A stretch of 44,834 nt of DNA, taken from assembly GCA_007694905.1 (NCBI GenBank), contig REEU01000172.1:1-44834 (forward strand), written 5' to 3'. This document shows positions 8,316-17,299 of the stretch, one piece after another. This stretch comes from Gammaproteobacteria bacterium (lineage in GTDB: Bacteria; Pseudomonadota; Gammaproteobacteria; Pseudomonadales; Azotimanducaceae). Made by a program: the position numbers and the translations under genes. The notes beneath the pieces were generated by a model. The model was not told the origin of the DNA. It did not search any database and saw only the letters and a list, made by a program, of their open reading frames with translations. Position 1 is the first letter of the stretch. Every line of letters starts with the position of its first letter.

Positions 8316-9512
8316 ATGAGCCTGCGGACGTTCCTCGACAATATCGAGCCCCAGTTCGAGAAAGGTGGCAAGTACGAAAAGTTTTATGCGCTCTATGAGG
8401 CCGTTGATACAGCGCTCTTCAAGCCGGGGAGGGTGACTGGCGGACCGTCCCACGTACGTGATGGCCTGGATCTCAAACGCATCATGATCACGGTGTGGAT
8501 GTGCACCTTCCCGGCCATGTTCGTCGGCATGTTCTTCATCGGAAAGAACGCCAATGAGGCCCTCATGGCCATTGGCCAGGAGGGTGCGGACGGTTGGCGG
8601 GGTGTGTTCATCTCGCTGCTCGCGGGCTACGACCCCACCAGCATCTGGGACAATTTCATCCACGGTGCCGCCTACTTCCTGCCCATTTACGCCACCACGT
8701 TCATCGTTGGCGGCTTCTGGGAGGTGTTGTTCGCCGCCAAGCGCGGCCATGAGGTGAACGAGGGGTTCTTCGTCACCAGCGTGCTGTACTCGCTGATCCT
8801 GCCCGCGACCATTCCCCTGTGGCAGGTTGCCCTGGGCATCACGTTCGGCATCGTCATTGCCAAGGAAGTGTTTGGTGGCACCGGCAAGAACTTTCTCAAT
8901 CCCGCCTTGACCGGCCGCGCATTTCTCTACTTCGCGTATCCCGCGCAGATCTCGGGTGACCAGGTCTGGGTGGCCGTGGACGGCTATACGGCAGCCACGC
9001 CTCTGGGCCTGTTGCCGCTCGGCGAGGAGCCCGGCGTGAGCTGGTTGGACGCCTTCCTTGGCAACATGGCAGGCTCCATGGGCGAGGTGTCGACGCTGGC
9101 CATCCTGCTGGGTGGTGCCGTGCTGCTGACCATGCGCATTGCCAGTTGGCGTATCATGCTCGGCGTGTTCATGGGCATGGTGGCCTGCTCGCTGCTGCTG
9201 AATGTCATCGGCTCCGACACCAATCCCATGTACGCCACGCCGTGGTACTGGCATTTCGTGCTGGGCGGGTTTGCTTTTGGTATGGTGTTCATGGCGACGG
9301 ATCCGGTGTCGGCGGCCATGACCAACACCGGCAGGCTATGGTTCGGTGCTCTGATCGGTGTCATGTGCGTGATCATCCGGGTGATCAACCCGGCATTCCC
9401 TGAAGGCATGATGCTCGCGATCCTGTTTGCCAACCTGTTTGCCCCACTGATGGACAATGCCGTCGTGCAGTCAAACATCAAGCGGAGGATGGCTCGCAAT
9501 GTCGCAGCATAA
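8316..9512 (+). CDS. nqrB: Na+-translocating NADH:quinone reductase subunit B
   Basis: The 398-residue integral membrane protein has about ten hydrophobic segments from residue ~55 on. Its covalent FMN site is visible as DGYTAATPL (222-230), with Thr228 the expected phosphoester-linked residue. NqrB carries one FMN plus riboflavin and forms much of the Na+ and quinone path. The last 14 bp overlap nqrC, supporting translational coupling. No abnormality is seen. Confidence 0.96.
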   Translation: MSLRTFLDNIEPQFEKGGKYEKFYALYEAVDTALFKPGRVTGGPSHVRDGLDLKRIMITVWMCTFPAMFVGMFFIGKNANEALMAIGQEGADGWRGVFISLLAGYDPTSIWDNFIHGAAYFLPIYATTFIVGGFWEVLFAAKRGHEVNEGFFVTSVLYSLILPATIPLWQVALGITFGIVIAKEVFGGTGKNFLNPALTGRAFLYFAYPAQISGDQVWVAVDGYTAATPLGLLPLGEEPGVSWLDAFLGNMAGSMGEVSTLAILLGGAVLLTMRIASWRIMLGVFMGMVACSLLLNVIGSDTNPMYATPWYWHFVLGGFAFGMVFMATDPVSAAMTNTGRLWFGALIGVMCVIIRVINPAFPEGMMLAILFANLFAPLMDNAVVQSNIKRRMARNVAA

Positions 9513-10302
9513 CCGCGACTCCATAGGCAATATCCTGACCGTCGCTGTCTCAGTATGTCTGGTGGCCTCGATTCTCGTGTCCGTGGCGGCCGTCGGGCTC
9601 AAGCCCGCGCAGGACGCCAATAGGCTGTTGAATCAGCGCCAGAACATTCTGGTGGCTGCTGGCCTGCTGGCTGCCGGCGCGCGGACCGATGAGCAGGGGC
9701 GGGGCATCAACGAACTGTTCGATCAGTTCGAGGTGCGCGTCGTCGACCTCCGGACCGGAGACTACGTCGATGACCTCGACCCCCAGGAGTTCGATCAGCT
9801 CCGCTCCGCGCGGGATCCGGCCATGTCAAGGCGCCTCGATGGCGACGAGGACAAGCCAACGCTGCGCCGACTGGAGCAGTACGGCATCGTCTACCTGATT
9901 CGAGACGCTGACGGTGACGTTGAAAAGACCGTGCTGCCGGTCCGTGGAATGGGCCTGTGGGGAACCATGTTCGGTTACCTTGCGATCGAGGGCGATCTGG
10001 TCACGGCTGAGGGCATCGCGTTCTATCGCCACCAGGAAACGCCAGGCCTTGGTGGTGAGATCGAGAATCCCCGCTGGCGCGCTCAGTGGGAGGGCCTGCG
10101 GCTCTTCGACGACGAGGGTCGACCAACAGTGGAGTTGGTCAAGACGCGCGCGCCGGAAGGCAGCGATGCGCGTCAGCACCAGGTGGATATGCTTGCGGGT
10201 GCCACGCTGACCAGCCGCGGGGTGGAGAACCTGGTGAATTTCTGGTTGAGTGATCTTGGCTACGGCGCCTATCTGGACAAACTGCGGCGGGGGGAAGTCT
10301 GA
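9499..10302 (+). CDS. nqrC: Na+-translocating NADH:quinone reductase subunit C
   Basis: The start is the ATG at 9499 ([11 protein letters not shown]), inside the end of nqrB; an in-frame upstream ATG at 9457 would lie deeper in nqrB. The 267-residue protein has one N-terminal membrane helix (residues 9-30) and a large domain expected outside the inner membrane. The flavinylation motif reads [10 protein letters not shown], with Thr236 the likely covalent FMN acceptor. The position usually held by Ser or Thr before GAT is Ala here. NqrC shuttles electrons between NqrB and the NqrD/E iron site. ApbE, the FMN transferase for this Thr, is not encoded in the window. Confidence 0.95.
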   Translation: MSQHNRDSIGNILTVAVSVCLVASILVSVAAVGLKPAQDANRLLNQRQNILVAAGLLAAGARTDEQGRGINELFDQFEVRVVDLRTGDYVDDLDPQEFDQLRSARDPAMSRRLDGDEDKPTLRRLEQYGIVYLIRDADGDVEKTVLPVRGMGLWGTMFGYLAIEGDLVTAEGIAFYRHQETPGLGGEIENPRWRAQWEGLRLFDDEGRPTVELVKTRAPEGSDARQHQVDMLAGATLTSRGVENLVNFWLSDLGYGAYLDKLRRGEV

Positions 10303-10305
10303 ACC

Positions 10306-10968
10306 ATGTCGAGTCCAAAAGAAGTCCTGTTCAGTCCACTGTTCGACAACAACCCCATTGCGCTGCAGGTGCTCGGCATCTGCTCCGCGCTGGCGGTGAC
10401 GGTGAGCATGATCAACACGCTGGTCATGTGCGCAGCGGTCATTTTCGTCTGTGCATTCTCCAATCTGTTTGTGTCCATGCTCCGCCACGTGATGCCCTCG
10501 AGCATCCGCATCATCATTCAGATGACCATCATCGCCTCACTGGTGATTCTGGTGGATCAGGTGATCCAGGCCTATGCCTATGAGGTCTCGCAGCGGCTTT
10601 CGGTGTTTGTCGGTCTGATCATCACCAACTGCATCGTGCTGGGGCGCGCCGAAGGGTTCGCGTTGCAGAACGGTCCCTACATGTCCTTCCTCGACGGCGT
10701 TGGCAATGGCCTTGGCTACAGCGTGCTGCTTATCCTCGTGGCGCTGGTGCGGGAGCCGCTTGGTGCCGGGACGCTGATGGGCTACACCCTGTTCCTCTCC
10801 GTGAATGATGGGGGCTGGTACATCGGCAACGGTCTGATGCTTCTGGCTCCGAGCGCGTTCTTCATCATCGGTTTGGCGATCTGGGGTCTGCGCGCGTGGA
10901 AGCCCGCCCAGGTGGAGCCGGCCGAGTACGAAATCGCCGAGAACGTGCAGTATAAGGAGGCCATCTGA
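10306..10968 (+). CDS. nqrD: Na+-translocating NADH:quinone reductase subunit D
   Basis: The 220-residue membrane protein has six hydrophobic segments. It keeps the two cysteines (C26 in GICSALAV, C109 in [12 protein letters not shown]) that, with two from NqrE, are known to hold the iron-sulfur centre inside the membrane. The RGRAEG-type loop after C109 is typical of the RnfE/NqrD family. The stop overlaps the nqrE start by one base (TGATG). The adjacent nqrA, nqrC and nqrF show it is Nqr rather than Rnf. Confidence 0.96.
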   Translation: MSSPKEVLFSPLFDNNPIALQVLGICSALAVTVSMINTLVMCAAVIFVCAFSNLFVSMLRHVMPSSIRIIIQMTIIASLVILVDQVIQAYAYEVSQRLSVFVGLIITNCIVLGRAEGFALQNGPYMSFLDGVGNGLGYSVLLILVALVREPLGAGTLMGYTLFLSVNDGGWYIGNGLMLLAPSAFFIIGLAIWGLRAWKPAQVEPAEYEIAENVQYKEAI

Positions 10969-11576
10969 TGGAGCACTATCTCGGCATCTTCTTCTCGGTC
11001 ATTTTCATCGAGAACATGGCGCTCACGTACTTTTTGGGCATGTGCACGTTCATCGCCATTTCCAAGAAGATTTCCACTTCCTTCGGCCTCGGTGTCGCGG
11101 TGATCGTGGTGCTGGCCATCACGGTGCCGGTGAACAACCTGATCTATCAATACGTCCTGCGCGAAGGCGCGCTGGCTTGGGCGGGCTTTCCGGACGTGAA
11201 TTTGTCCTTCCTCGGCTTTCTGGCGTACATCGGCGTGATTGCGGCACTGGTGCAGATTCTCGAGATGTTCCTCGACAAGCACGTCCCGGCGCTGTACACG
11301 GCGCTCGGTGTATTTCTGCCGCTCATCACGGTGAATTGCGCCATCCTCGGTGCGTCGCTGTTCATGGTGGAGCGGGACTACACGTTCACCGAGAGCGTGG
11401 CTTTCGGTCTCGGAGCCGGCGTCGGCTGGGCGCTGGCGATCACCGCACTTGCGGGTGTGCGCGAGAAACTCAAATACAGCGACGTTCCGGAAGGGCTGCG
11501 GGGACTGGGCATCACGTTCATCTGTGTGGGCTTGATCTCACTGGGATTCATGTCGTTCGGCGGTATCGACCTCTAA
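10968..11576 (+). CDS. nqrE: Na+-translocating NADH:quinone reductase subunit E
   Basis: The 202-residue protein has six membrane segments and is the pseudo-symmetric partner of NqrD. The expected metal-binding cysteines are present: C26 (GMCTFIA) and C124 (TVNCAILG). [19 protein letters not shown] at the N-terminus is the family signature. It is coupled to nqrD by a TGATG overlap and followed by a 72-nt gap before nqrF. Nothing unusual is seen. Confidence 0.96.
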   Translation: MEHYLGIFFSVIFIENMALTYFLGMCTFIAISKKISTSFGLGVAVIVVLAITVPVNNLIYQYVLREGALAWAGFPDVNLSFLGFLAYIGVIAALVQILEMFLDKHVPALYTALGVFLPLITVNCAILGASLFMVERDYTFTESVAFGLGAGVGWALAITALAGVREKLKYSDVPEGLRGLGITFICVGLISLGFMSFGGIDL

Positions 11577-11648
11577 ACGGACGCACGGGCTTGCACGAGA
11601 AGTTTGTTGTGAGCGCACGGGTGCGACCCACAGGAGCATAGGAAAGCG

Positions 11649-12884
11649 ATGTTGGACGTAACAGTCATTCTCGGCGTGACGATGTTCACGGTCACCGTGC
11701 TTATTCTGGTGGCTGTGATTCTGGCGGCCCGCTCCAAGCTGGTGACGTCAGGTGCGGTCGAACTCCTGATCAACGACGACCCGAACAAGGCGGTGGAAGT
11801 CAGTTCGGGTGGCAAGCTGCTCAACGCGCTGGCGGACAAAGGCATTTACCTGTCCTCGGCCTGCGGTGGGGGCGGCTCCTGCAAGCAGTGCAAGTGCCAG
11901 ATCACCGAGGGTGGTGGTTCGCTGCTGTCCACGGAAGAGGGTGCCTTCACGCGCGCCGAAGTTCGCGACGGCTGGCGCCTGGCCTGCCAGGTACCGGTGA
12001 AGCAGGACATGAAGATTCGCATTCCGGAGGACGCCTTCGGCGTCGAGCGCTGGGAGTGCGAAGTCATCTCTAATGACAACGTCGCGACGTTCATTAAGGA
12101 ACTGGTGCTGAAGTTGCCGGAAGGCGCCGACGTGGATTTCCGTGCTGGCGGCTTCGTACAGATGGAAATCCCCCCCTATGAGATGTCCTACAAGGACGAT
12201 ATCGAAGTGGCGGAGGAGTTCCGCGGCGACTGGGATCGCTTCGACGTATGGCAGTACAAGGCGAAGGTGACCGAACCAACGGTGCGCGCCTACTCCATGG
12301 CGAACTATCCGGAGGAGAAGGGCATCCTCAAGTTCAATATCCGGATCGCTTCGCCGCCGCCTGGCACGGACTATCCGCCGGGCAAGATGTCGTCTTACAT
12401 CTTCAGCCTTAAGCCGGGCGACAAGCTCACCTGTTTCGGTCCTTACGGTGAGTTCTTCGTCAAGGAGACGAAAGCCGAGAAGATCTGGATCGGCGGAGGG
12501 GCAGGCATGGCGCCGCTGCGTTCGCACATTTTCGATGAGCTCAAGCGGAAGGAGAAGTCCGACGTCAAGATGTCCTTCTGGTATGGCGCTCGCAGCCTGA
12601 AGGAAATGTTCTACACTGAAGAGTTCGATGAACTTGACGCCCAGTTCGATAACTTCAAGTGGCACGTGGCGCTGTCGGATCCGTTGCCGGAGGACGATTG
12701 GAAAGGGCTTACCGGCTTCATCCACACCGTCGTCTATGATCAGTATCTGGGGAGCCACCCGGCGCCGGAGGACTGCGAGTACTACCTGTGCGGTCCGCCG
12801 CCTATGGTGGCAGCGGTGCTGAAGATGCTTGACGATCTGGGTGTGGAACCCGAGAACATCCTCCTCGACGACTTCGGCGGGTGA
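11649..12884 (+). CDS. nqrF: Na+-translocating NADH:quinone reductase subunit F (NADH dehydrogenase, 2Fe-2S, FAD)
   Basis: The 411-residue protein has one N-terminal membrane helix (residues 5-27). A 2Fe-2S ferredoxin domain follows with C72, C78, C81 ([11 protein letters not shown]) and C113 (LACQV). Next come the FAD domain (RAYSMANYP) and an NADH-binding domain ([14 protein letters not shown] and YYLCGPPPM). This is the electron entry point, oxidising NADH in the cytoplasm. The 72-nt gap after nqrE shows no clear terminator. The small maturation gene nqrM, often directly downstream, is not present here. Confidence 0.96.
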   Translation: MLDVTVILGVTMFTVTVLILVAVILAARSKLVTSGAVELLINDDPNKAVEVSSGGKLLNALADKGIYLSSACGGGGSCKQCKCQITEGGGSLLSTEEGAFTRAEVRDGWRLACQVPVKQDMKIRIPEDAFGVERWECEVISNDNVATFIKELVLKLPEGADVDFRAGGFVQMEIPPYEMSYKDDIEVAEEFRGDWDRFDVWQYKAKVTEPTVRAYSMANYPEEKGILKFNIRIASPPPGTDYPPGKMSSYIFSLKPGDKLTCFGPYGEFFVKETKAEKIWIGGGAGMAPLRSHIFDELKRKEKSDVKMSFWYGARSLKEMFYTEEFDELDAQFDNFKWHVALSDPLPEDDWKGLTGFIHTVVYDQYLGSHPAPEDCEYYLCGPPPMVAAVLKMLDDLGVEPENILLDDFGG

Positions 12885-13000
12885 GGCGCCTGCGGCGCCG
12901 AATGGGCGAGCAGCCGGGGCCTCCGTGCCCCGGCGTTGACGCGAGCCCTGGGGGTCAATAAAAGCGTAGCGCCGCGCCATGGATGGCAGCGACAACCTGC

Positions 13001-13058
13001 CTCACGAAGTGAAGCCCCCGCGCTCGCGGCATTGACGCAACCTCTCTCACGAAGTGAA
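13001..13058. repeat. Two copies of a 13-bp palindromic motif (CTCACGAAGTGAA)
   Basis: CTCACGAAGTGAA occurs at 13001-13013 and 13046-13058, spaced 45 bp start to start. Each copy is an inverted repeat (TCAC, GAA, GTGA), and the flanks are partly shared (CCT before; CCC nearby after). It could be a pair of protein-binding sites or part of a degenerate repeat element. No neighbouring gene identifies a binder. Confidence 0.5.
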
Positions 13059-13242
13059 CCCACGCTCCAACCAGTGTTGTATCCGATTCGAGCGCGATGC
13101 TGATCGGCGCGTCCGCTGCGCGGACACGCCCTGTTGCGCGCCATCCTTGACGCGCACCCCTCCGGGGCGCACTTCGTGCGACGCAATTCGCTCCCGGCGA
13201 ATTGCGCCCACTGCGTTGTTCCGGGATCTTGCGATACGCCAG

Positions 13243-13281
13243 TGGGAGCGAATGTCGGCCGCAGGCCGGCGTTGCGATCGC
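13243..13281. repeat. REP-like intergenic palindrome
   Basis: A GTGGGAGCGAATG-type head leads into a stem CGGCC (13256-13260), 3-nt loop, GGCCG (13264-13268), then a GCGATCGCC tail. Head, stem and tail resemble the (T)GTGGGAGCG...CGCGA repetitive extragenic palindromes of pseudomonads and relatives. Only this copy of this type was noticed in the window. Confidence 0.45.
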
Positions 13282-13410
13282 CGACTGATCCAACCCCCAA
13301 GCGCTGCGTCCGAAAACTCGGTCCGTCCGCGCTTGCGCGCGGCCTGGACTCTCCCACAAGAGGCGGCCCTGCGTCACAATGGGGGCTCGACTGAGAGGGG
13401 GGAGCGGAGC

Positions 13411-14979
13411 ATGACGGAACAGCAACGGGATCTGCTCAGCCAGCTGGCTGAGGTGCTGGGCGACAAGACGGCGGTGATCGAGGACCTGCCGGACGGGCGC
13501 AAGCGGATGTGGAGCTTTGCCGAGTTCGAGGCTCAAGCCAATCGGCTTGCAAGCCTGCTGGTCGAGCACGGTGCGCAGCCCCGCGACAAGGTGATCTGGT
13601 GCGGTCAGAACTCGCCTTGGGTGGTCGCCATAATCCACGCAGCGCGCAAGATCGGGGTCGTCGCGGTGCCTCTGAACTACCGTCTGACCGAGGAGGAGGC
13701 CGCCTATGTGGTGGACAACTCCGATGCGGTGCTGGCCTTCGTCGACGCCGAGTTCGCCGGCCTGTTCCAGGGTATTCGCCCTCATACGCCTCAGCTGCGC
13801 GAAGTGCTGATCTACGACGGCACGCCCGCGGAGGGGCAGCTGGCTGCGGACGAGCTGATTCCCAGCATGGATGCCTCGGAACTGGCGCTGCGTATCGAGC
13901 CGGGCACCGCCGGTACTATGATCTACACCTCCGGGACCACTGGAAAACCCAAGGGCGCGGTCCGTACCGGCATCGGTGATCCGGAACAGATTGCCCGGAT
14001 GATTGAGTTCTACGGGTATCGTCCCGACGACGTCTACCTCACGACCGGACCGCTCTATCACTCCGGGCCCAGCGGCTTCATGGCCATCGCGCAGATGCTC
14101 GGCAACACGGTGGTGCTGCAGAAGAAGTTCGATGCGGAAGACTGGCTGCGGCTGGTGGACACTTACAAGGTCACGAGTTCGTTCGCAGCACCTGCACCGG
14201 TGCGGATGATCTGCAATCTCCCAGCGGACGTTCTGGCGAAGTACGACACGAGTTCGATGCGGGTGATGATCGCCAACGCCGCTCCCTGGTCCTACGCCCT
14301 CAAGCTGATGTATCTGGAACATTTTCCGGAGGACTCGCTGTTCGAGGTCTACGGCTCGACGGAACTCGGTGTCAACACGATTCTGCGGCCCGAGCATCAG
14401 CGTGCGAAGCCCGGCTCCTGCGGTCAAGCGGCGCCGGGTGTCGAAATCTGTCTGTTCGACGACGACGGCAAGCCGGTGACCGATGTCGGCAAGGAGGGTG
14501 AACTCTATGTCCGCAGCGCCAGCGTGTTCACCACCTATCACAAGGCCCAGGACAAGTACGAAGCGGATCGACGGGAAGGCGGCTGGCAGACGGTGGGTGA
14601 CATCGCCTACGTGGACGCCGAAGGCTTCTACTACATCTGCGATCGCAAGAAGGACATGATCATCTCCGGCGGCGTGAACATTTATCCCGCGGAGATTGAG
14701 TCTGCCCTCGAGACCCATCCCGACATTGTCGATGTGGCGGTGTTCGGCATCCCCAACGAAGAGTGGGGCGAGCAGGTCCACGCCCACGTGGTGACGCGCA
14801 GCGGCGCAACGCTTGATGCTGAAGCCGTGCGTCATTTCGCGCGCGAGCACTTGGCCGGCTACAAGGTTCCCCGCTCGGTGGAGTTTGTCACCGAGATCCC
14901 GCGCACGGGCACCGGAAAGATCCTCAAACGCGACCTGCGCAAACCTTACTGGGAAGGGCACACCTCCCGGGTGGTGTGA
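13411..14979 (+). CDS. AMP-forming acyl-CoA synthetase (fatty acid--CoA ligase family)
   Basis: The 522-residue protein has the P-loop-like adenylation motif MIYTSGTTGKPKGAV (from residue 170). The C-terminal hinge and catalytic regions are also present (GWQTVGDIAYVDAEG, DRKKDMIISGGVNIYPAE, and TGTGKILKRDLR with the catalytic Lys). It would activate a carboxylic acid with ATP and CoA in the cytoplasm. The ATG at 13411 has a GGGGGGAG-type ribosome-binding site and starts the conserved sequence; the open frame runs 119 codons further upstream but through the repeat-rich spacer. Chain-length preference cannot be read. It converges on the patatin-like gene, separated by 174 bp containing only a 6-bp hairpin (15081-15095). 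Confidence 0.93.
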   Translation: MTEQQRDLLSQLAEVLGDKTAVIEDLPDGRKRMWSFAEFEAQANRLASLLVEHGAQPRDKVIWCGQNSPWVVAIIHAARKIGVVAVPLNYRLTEEEAAYVVDNSDAVLAFVDAEFAGLFQGIRPHTPQLREVLIYDGTPAEGQLAADELIPSMDASELALRIEPGTAGTMIYTSGTTGKPKGAVRTGIGDPEQIARMIEFYGYRPDDVYLTTGPLYHSGPSGFMAIAQMLGNTVVLQKKFDAEDWLRLVDTYKVTSSFAAPAPVRMICNLPADVLAKYDTSSMRVMIANAAPWSYALKLMYLEHFPEDSLFEVYGSTELGVNTILRPEHQRAKPGSCGQAAPGVEICLFDDDGKPVTDVGKEGELYVRSASVFTTYHKAQDKYEADRREGGWQTVGDIAYVDAEGFYYICDRKKDMIISGGVNIYPAEIESALETHPDIVDVAVFGIPNEEWGEQVHAHVVTRSGATLDAEAVRHFAREHLAGYKVPRSVEFVTEIPRTGTGKILKRDLRKPYWEGHTSRVV

Positions 14980-15153
14980 CGGCTGCACTACGGGAACCTC
15001 GACGCGCAGGCCCGGAAGCGCCCTGGACTGAGGGCCGACGTTGATGAAACACAGCGCCGCTCGTGGAATCCGTCAGCGTTCCTGGCTGAGCCAGGTGCAA
15101 GGACGCCTTGCTGCCTGTTCTTACTGCTCGAAGTATTGGAGCGGACGAAGGTT

Positions 15154-16086
15154 TCATCCAGGGGGTATCGGTCGCGGCTGATACCCCAGCGCGCTGATGC
15201 CAGCCTGCTGCAATCGTTCAAGTAGCTCGGGGAGTACGGATCGTGCTTCCTTTCGCCCCGCCTGGTGTGCCATCGCGAAATAGCTGCGCCTTGGGCCTGC
15301 CCGGTAATCAAGATCGGGATGAATCAGGAAGTCGGCTGCTGCAACTTCGGGTTCGATGCGTTCTCGGCGTTGGCGATCGCGCAGGATTATCTTCTCTGAT
15401 GTGCCGGGAGGTGCGGCACCCGCGCGTGCCGACACGTCCACCGCGATGACAAAGCGCGCCCCTGCCTGGCGGGCTGCTCGCACGGCCACAGGCAGCGATT
15501 CGTCCGCATCCTCATACACGACGCCGTTGATGCCTACTGGCGAAATGATGCCTGGCATGGCGCTGGAAGCACGGACTGCGACACCGACATTCCCCTCGGT
15601 AAAGAACACGGGCGATTTGTCATCACGCCGTGTGGCGACCACGATCAGTCGACGTTGAAGCGCCTCGATGGCTCCGGCATCGAGACGGTTATTGACGTAG
15701 TCCTGAAGCTTCTGGCCACGGATCCAACCGCGATCGGCGAAAGGCGATGGATCGAAAACCGTCAGCGGCCCTCCCGTAGCCGCCAGCGCGGAGAGCTCCG
15801 TTGCGCTCAGGCCATCGGCCCAGAAGGCACCGATGAAGGCTCCGACGCTCGACCCCACCACCAGGTCGTACTCGATGCCGGCTTCCTCCAGAACGTTCAT
15901 GACACCGAGGTGGGCGTAGCCGCGTGGACCACCACTGCCGAGCACGAGGGCAACCCGGGGTGCGATTGGCGCGGGCTCGACAGACGTGCGTGCGATGGGG
16001 TGGTCGGATGCCGTGTAGTCGAATGGCGCGCAACCCAGCAGGCCGGCGAAAAAGGTGCACACGATGAGCCCGTTTCGTTGCTTCAT
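15154..16086 (-). CDS. Patatin-like phospholipase, predicted lipoprotein, altered catalytic Asp motif
   Basis: The 310-residue protein has an N-terminal lipoprotein signal with lipobox LLGC (Cys19), so it is probably membrane-anchored and exported. The patatin oxyanion loop GSGGPRG (50-56) and nucleophile elbow GSSVG (Ser80) are intact. The usual DG[GA] motif of the Ser-Asp dyad is not seen: the equivalent region reads [10 protein letters not shown] (191-200), with D193 or D195 as possible replacements. Known RssA/NTE-type patatins hydrolyse acyl esters of lipids; activity here is uncertain because of that motif. The start lies 55 bp from the tandem dyads at 16141-16189, which may control it. 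Confidence 0.85.
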   Translation of the reverse strand: MKQRNGLIVCTFFAGLLGCAPFDYTASDHPIARTSVEPAPIAPRVALVLGSGGPRGYAHLGVMNVLEEAGIEYDLVVGSSVGAFIGAFWADGLSATELSALAATGGPLTVFDPSPFADRGWIRGQKLQDYVNNRLDAGAIEALQRRLIVVATRRDDKSPVFFTEGNVGVAVRASSAMPGIISPVGINGVVYEDADESLPVAVRAARQAGARFVIAVDVSARAGAAPPGTSEKIILRDRQRRERIEPEVAAADFLIHPDLDYRAGPRRSYFAMAHQAGRKEARSVLPELLERLQQAGISALGYQPRPIPPG

Positions 16087-16140
16087 GGATTCGTGCCCAC
16101 TGAATGGTCAGGCTCGGGTTGCCGGCGTGCCGGCAATCCG

Positions 16141-16189
16141 ATGTTGTCAACGCTAACATTCTGCAAAGAAATGTTATCAATATCAACAT
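16141..16189. promoter_or_regulatory. Tandem 19-bp dyads ATGTT-N9-AACAT, 30 bp apart
   Basis: ATGTT-GTCAACGCT-AACAT at 16141-16159 and ATGTT-ATCAATATC-AACAT at 16171-16189 share identical 5-bp arms and spacer length. Their starts are exactly 30 bp apart, about three helical turns. This AT-rich island stands out from the GC-rich surroundings. It sits between the start of the patatin-like gene (minus) and an HxlR-like C-terminal fragment (plus). The arrangement is what a dimeric winged-helix regulator binding two sites on one face would use. The binder is unknown. Confidence 0.6.
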
Positions 16190-16401
16190 CGAGCTCGCGA
16201 CTGGGACAGCGGTTTCTGCAGACGCGCTGTGATCAGGCCTCTGTGAAGGTGTTCAACGCGCGGCTCGCGGAGTTGAAAGCGGTGGGAATTGTGGAGCTGA
16301 GGGCCGAAGGCTACGCGCTGACGGCGCAGGGGAGAGGACTGTTCGAGCGGCTGGCGCCGCTCGACGCATGGGCGAAAGACTGGTCGCGGACGTTGGAGTG
16401 A
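16171..16401 (+). pseudogene. Remnant of an HxlR-type winged-helix regulator (C-terminal part)
   Basis: The frame ending at 16401 closes with VFNARLAELKAVGIVELRA, YALTAQGRGLFERLAPLD and AWAKDW, which resembles the recognition helix, wing and C-terminal helix of HxlR-family regulators. About 76 residues can be read from the ATG at 16171 (86 from the ATG at 16141), against ~110-130 for the family. The usual N-terminal helix with the conserved Cys and GxxW motif is missing, and upstream sequence in the frame is antisense to the patatin-like gene. I therefore call it a truncated remnant, though a very short regulator is possible. Both candidate start codons lie inside the tandem dyads. Confidence 0.45.
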
Positions 16402-16458
16402 CGCGGCGACAGCGCGCCGCCGGTCATCTGCCAAGGCCCGCTGCGGGCCAGCGCGGGC

Positions 16459-17265
16459 CTACTTGCCCTTGAAGTTCGCTGGGCGCTTCTCGAGGAAGCT
16501 GGCCATGCCTTCCTTGAAGTCTTCGGTGCGGAACAGCGGCAGCAGCTGCAGGAACACGTGATGAACGTGATCGTTGAACGTCTCGTTCATGCCCATGCGC
16601 ATCATGCGTTTGGAAGCCTGTACGGCGAGCGGGGCGTTCGCGGCGATGTCGCCGGCCAGGGCGCGGGCCTTGGCGGCGACCTCGTCATGAGGCACCACGT
16701 GCGCGACGAGGCCCATTTCCCGGCATGCTTCCGCCGTCAGGGTGCGTCCCGTGAAGATCAGTTCGGCCGCCTTTTCCCAGCCCAGCAGGCGGGGCAGGAT
16801 CCAGGTGCCGCCGGACTCGGGGACGATGCCGCGCGCGGTGAACGCGGCGGCCATCTTGGCGTTGTCGGCCATGACGCGGATGTCACAACCCAGCGCCATG
16901 TCCATGCCGTAGCCGGCTGCGGAGCCGTTCAGGGCGCAGATCGTCGGTGTGTCCAGGTGATGCATGACAGTGGGCGGCGTCGCACGCAGATCCAGGTTGC
17001 TGAAACCGCCGGCGCTGGAACCGCCGATCTCACCGCTGCTGAGATCGAGGCCCGCGCAGAAGAAGCGCCCGGCGCCGGTGAGGATGATGCAGCGCACCTC
17101 CGGGTCCCGGTCCGCTTTCAGCATCAGCTCGGTCACGGCATCCAGCATGGGGCCGGAAATGGTGTTGCGCTGCTGCTCGCGATTGATGGTGATAGTGGCG
17201 ATGTGATCGGCCACCTCGTAGAGGACTTCGTCCTGATTGGGCTGTGTTGCCTGTGCTTCGGCCAT
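16459..17265 (-). CDS. Enoyl-CoA hydratase/isomerase family protein
   Basis: The 268-residue crotonase-fold protein has the oxyanion-hole segments CAGLDLSSGE and GSAAGYGMDMALGCD, plus the VPESGGTWILPRLLG region holding the probable catalytic Glu. It would hydrate 2-enoyl-CoA or isomerise a related acyl-CoA. The ATG at 17265 is preferred because GGGAG lies 8 nt before it; a GTG at 17307, overlapping the stop of the Nudix gene upstream on this strand, would add 14 residues. It likely shares a transcript with the Nudix gene. A GC hairpin (16435-16449) follows the stop on this strand, without a T run. Confidence 0.92.
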   Translation of the reverse strand: MAEAQATQPNQDEVLYEVADHIATITINREQQRNTISGPMLDAVTELMLKADRDPEVRCIILTGAGRFFCAGLDLSSGEIGGSSAGGFSNLDLRATPPTVMHHLDTPTICALNGSAAGYGMDMALGCDIRVMADNAKMAAAFTARGIVPESGGTWILPRLLGWEKAAELIFTGRTLTAEACREMGLVAHVVPHDEVAAKARALAGDIAANAPLAVQASKRMMRMGMNETFNDHVHHVFLQLLPLFRTEDFKEGMASFLEKRPANFKGK

Positions 17266-17299
17266 GTCTCTCACTCCCGATGTATGTGGCGCGTTGGTG

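Larger units (their letters stand above)
12885..13410. other. 526-bp spacer rich in small palindromes and repeats
   Basis: No convincing gene is present. Directly after nqrF lie two GC hairpins (GGCGCC, 3 nt, GGCGCC at 12885-12899; GCCGGGG, 8 nt, CCCCGGC at 12913-12934), neither followed by a T run. The 13-mer CTCACGAAGTGAA occurs at 13001-13013 and 13046-13058. A REP-like palindrome starting GTGGGAGCGAATG lies around 13243-13281, with CGGCC/GGCCG at its centre. The promoter of the downstream ligase should be near 13370-13400 but is not clear. Confidence 0.6.

Noticed and set aside
12955-14988. 677-codon open frame on the minus strand
   Set aside because: It is antisense to a clear acyl-CoA synthetase and its sequence shows no domain; long antisense frames are common in GC-rich DNA.
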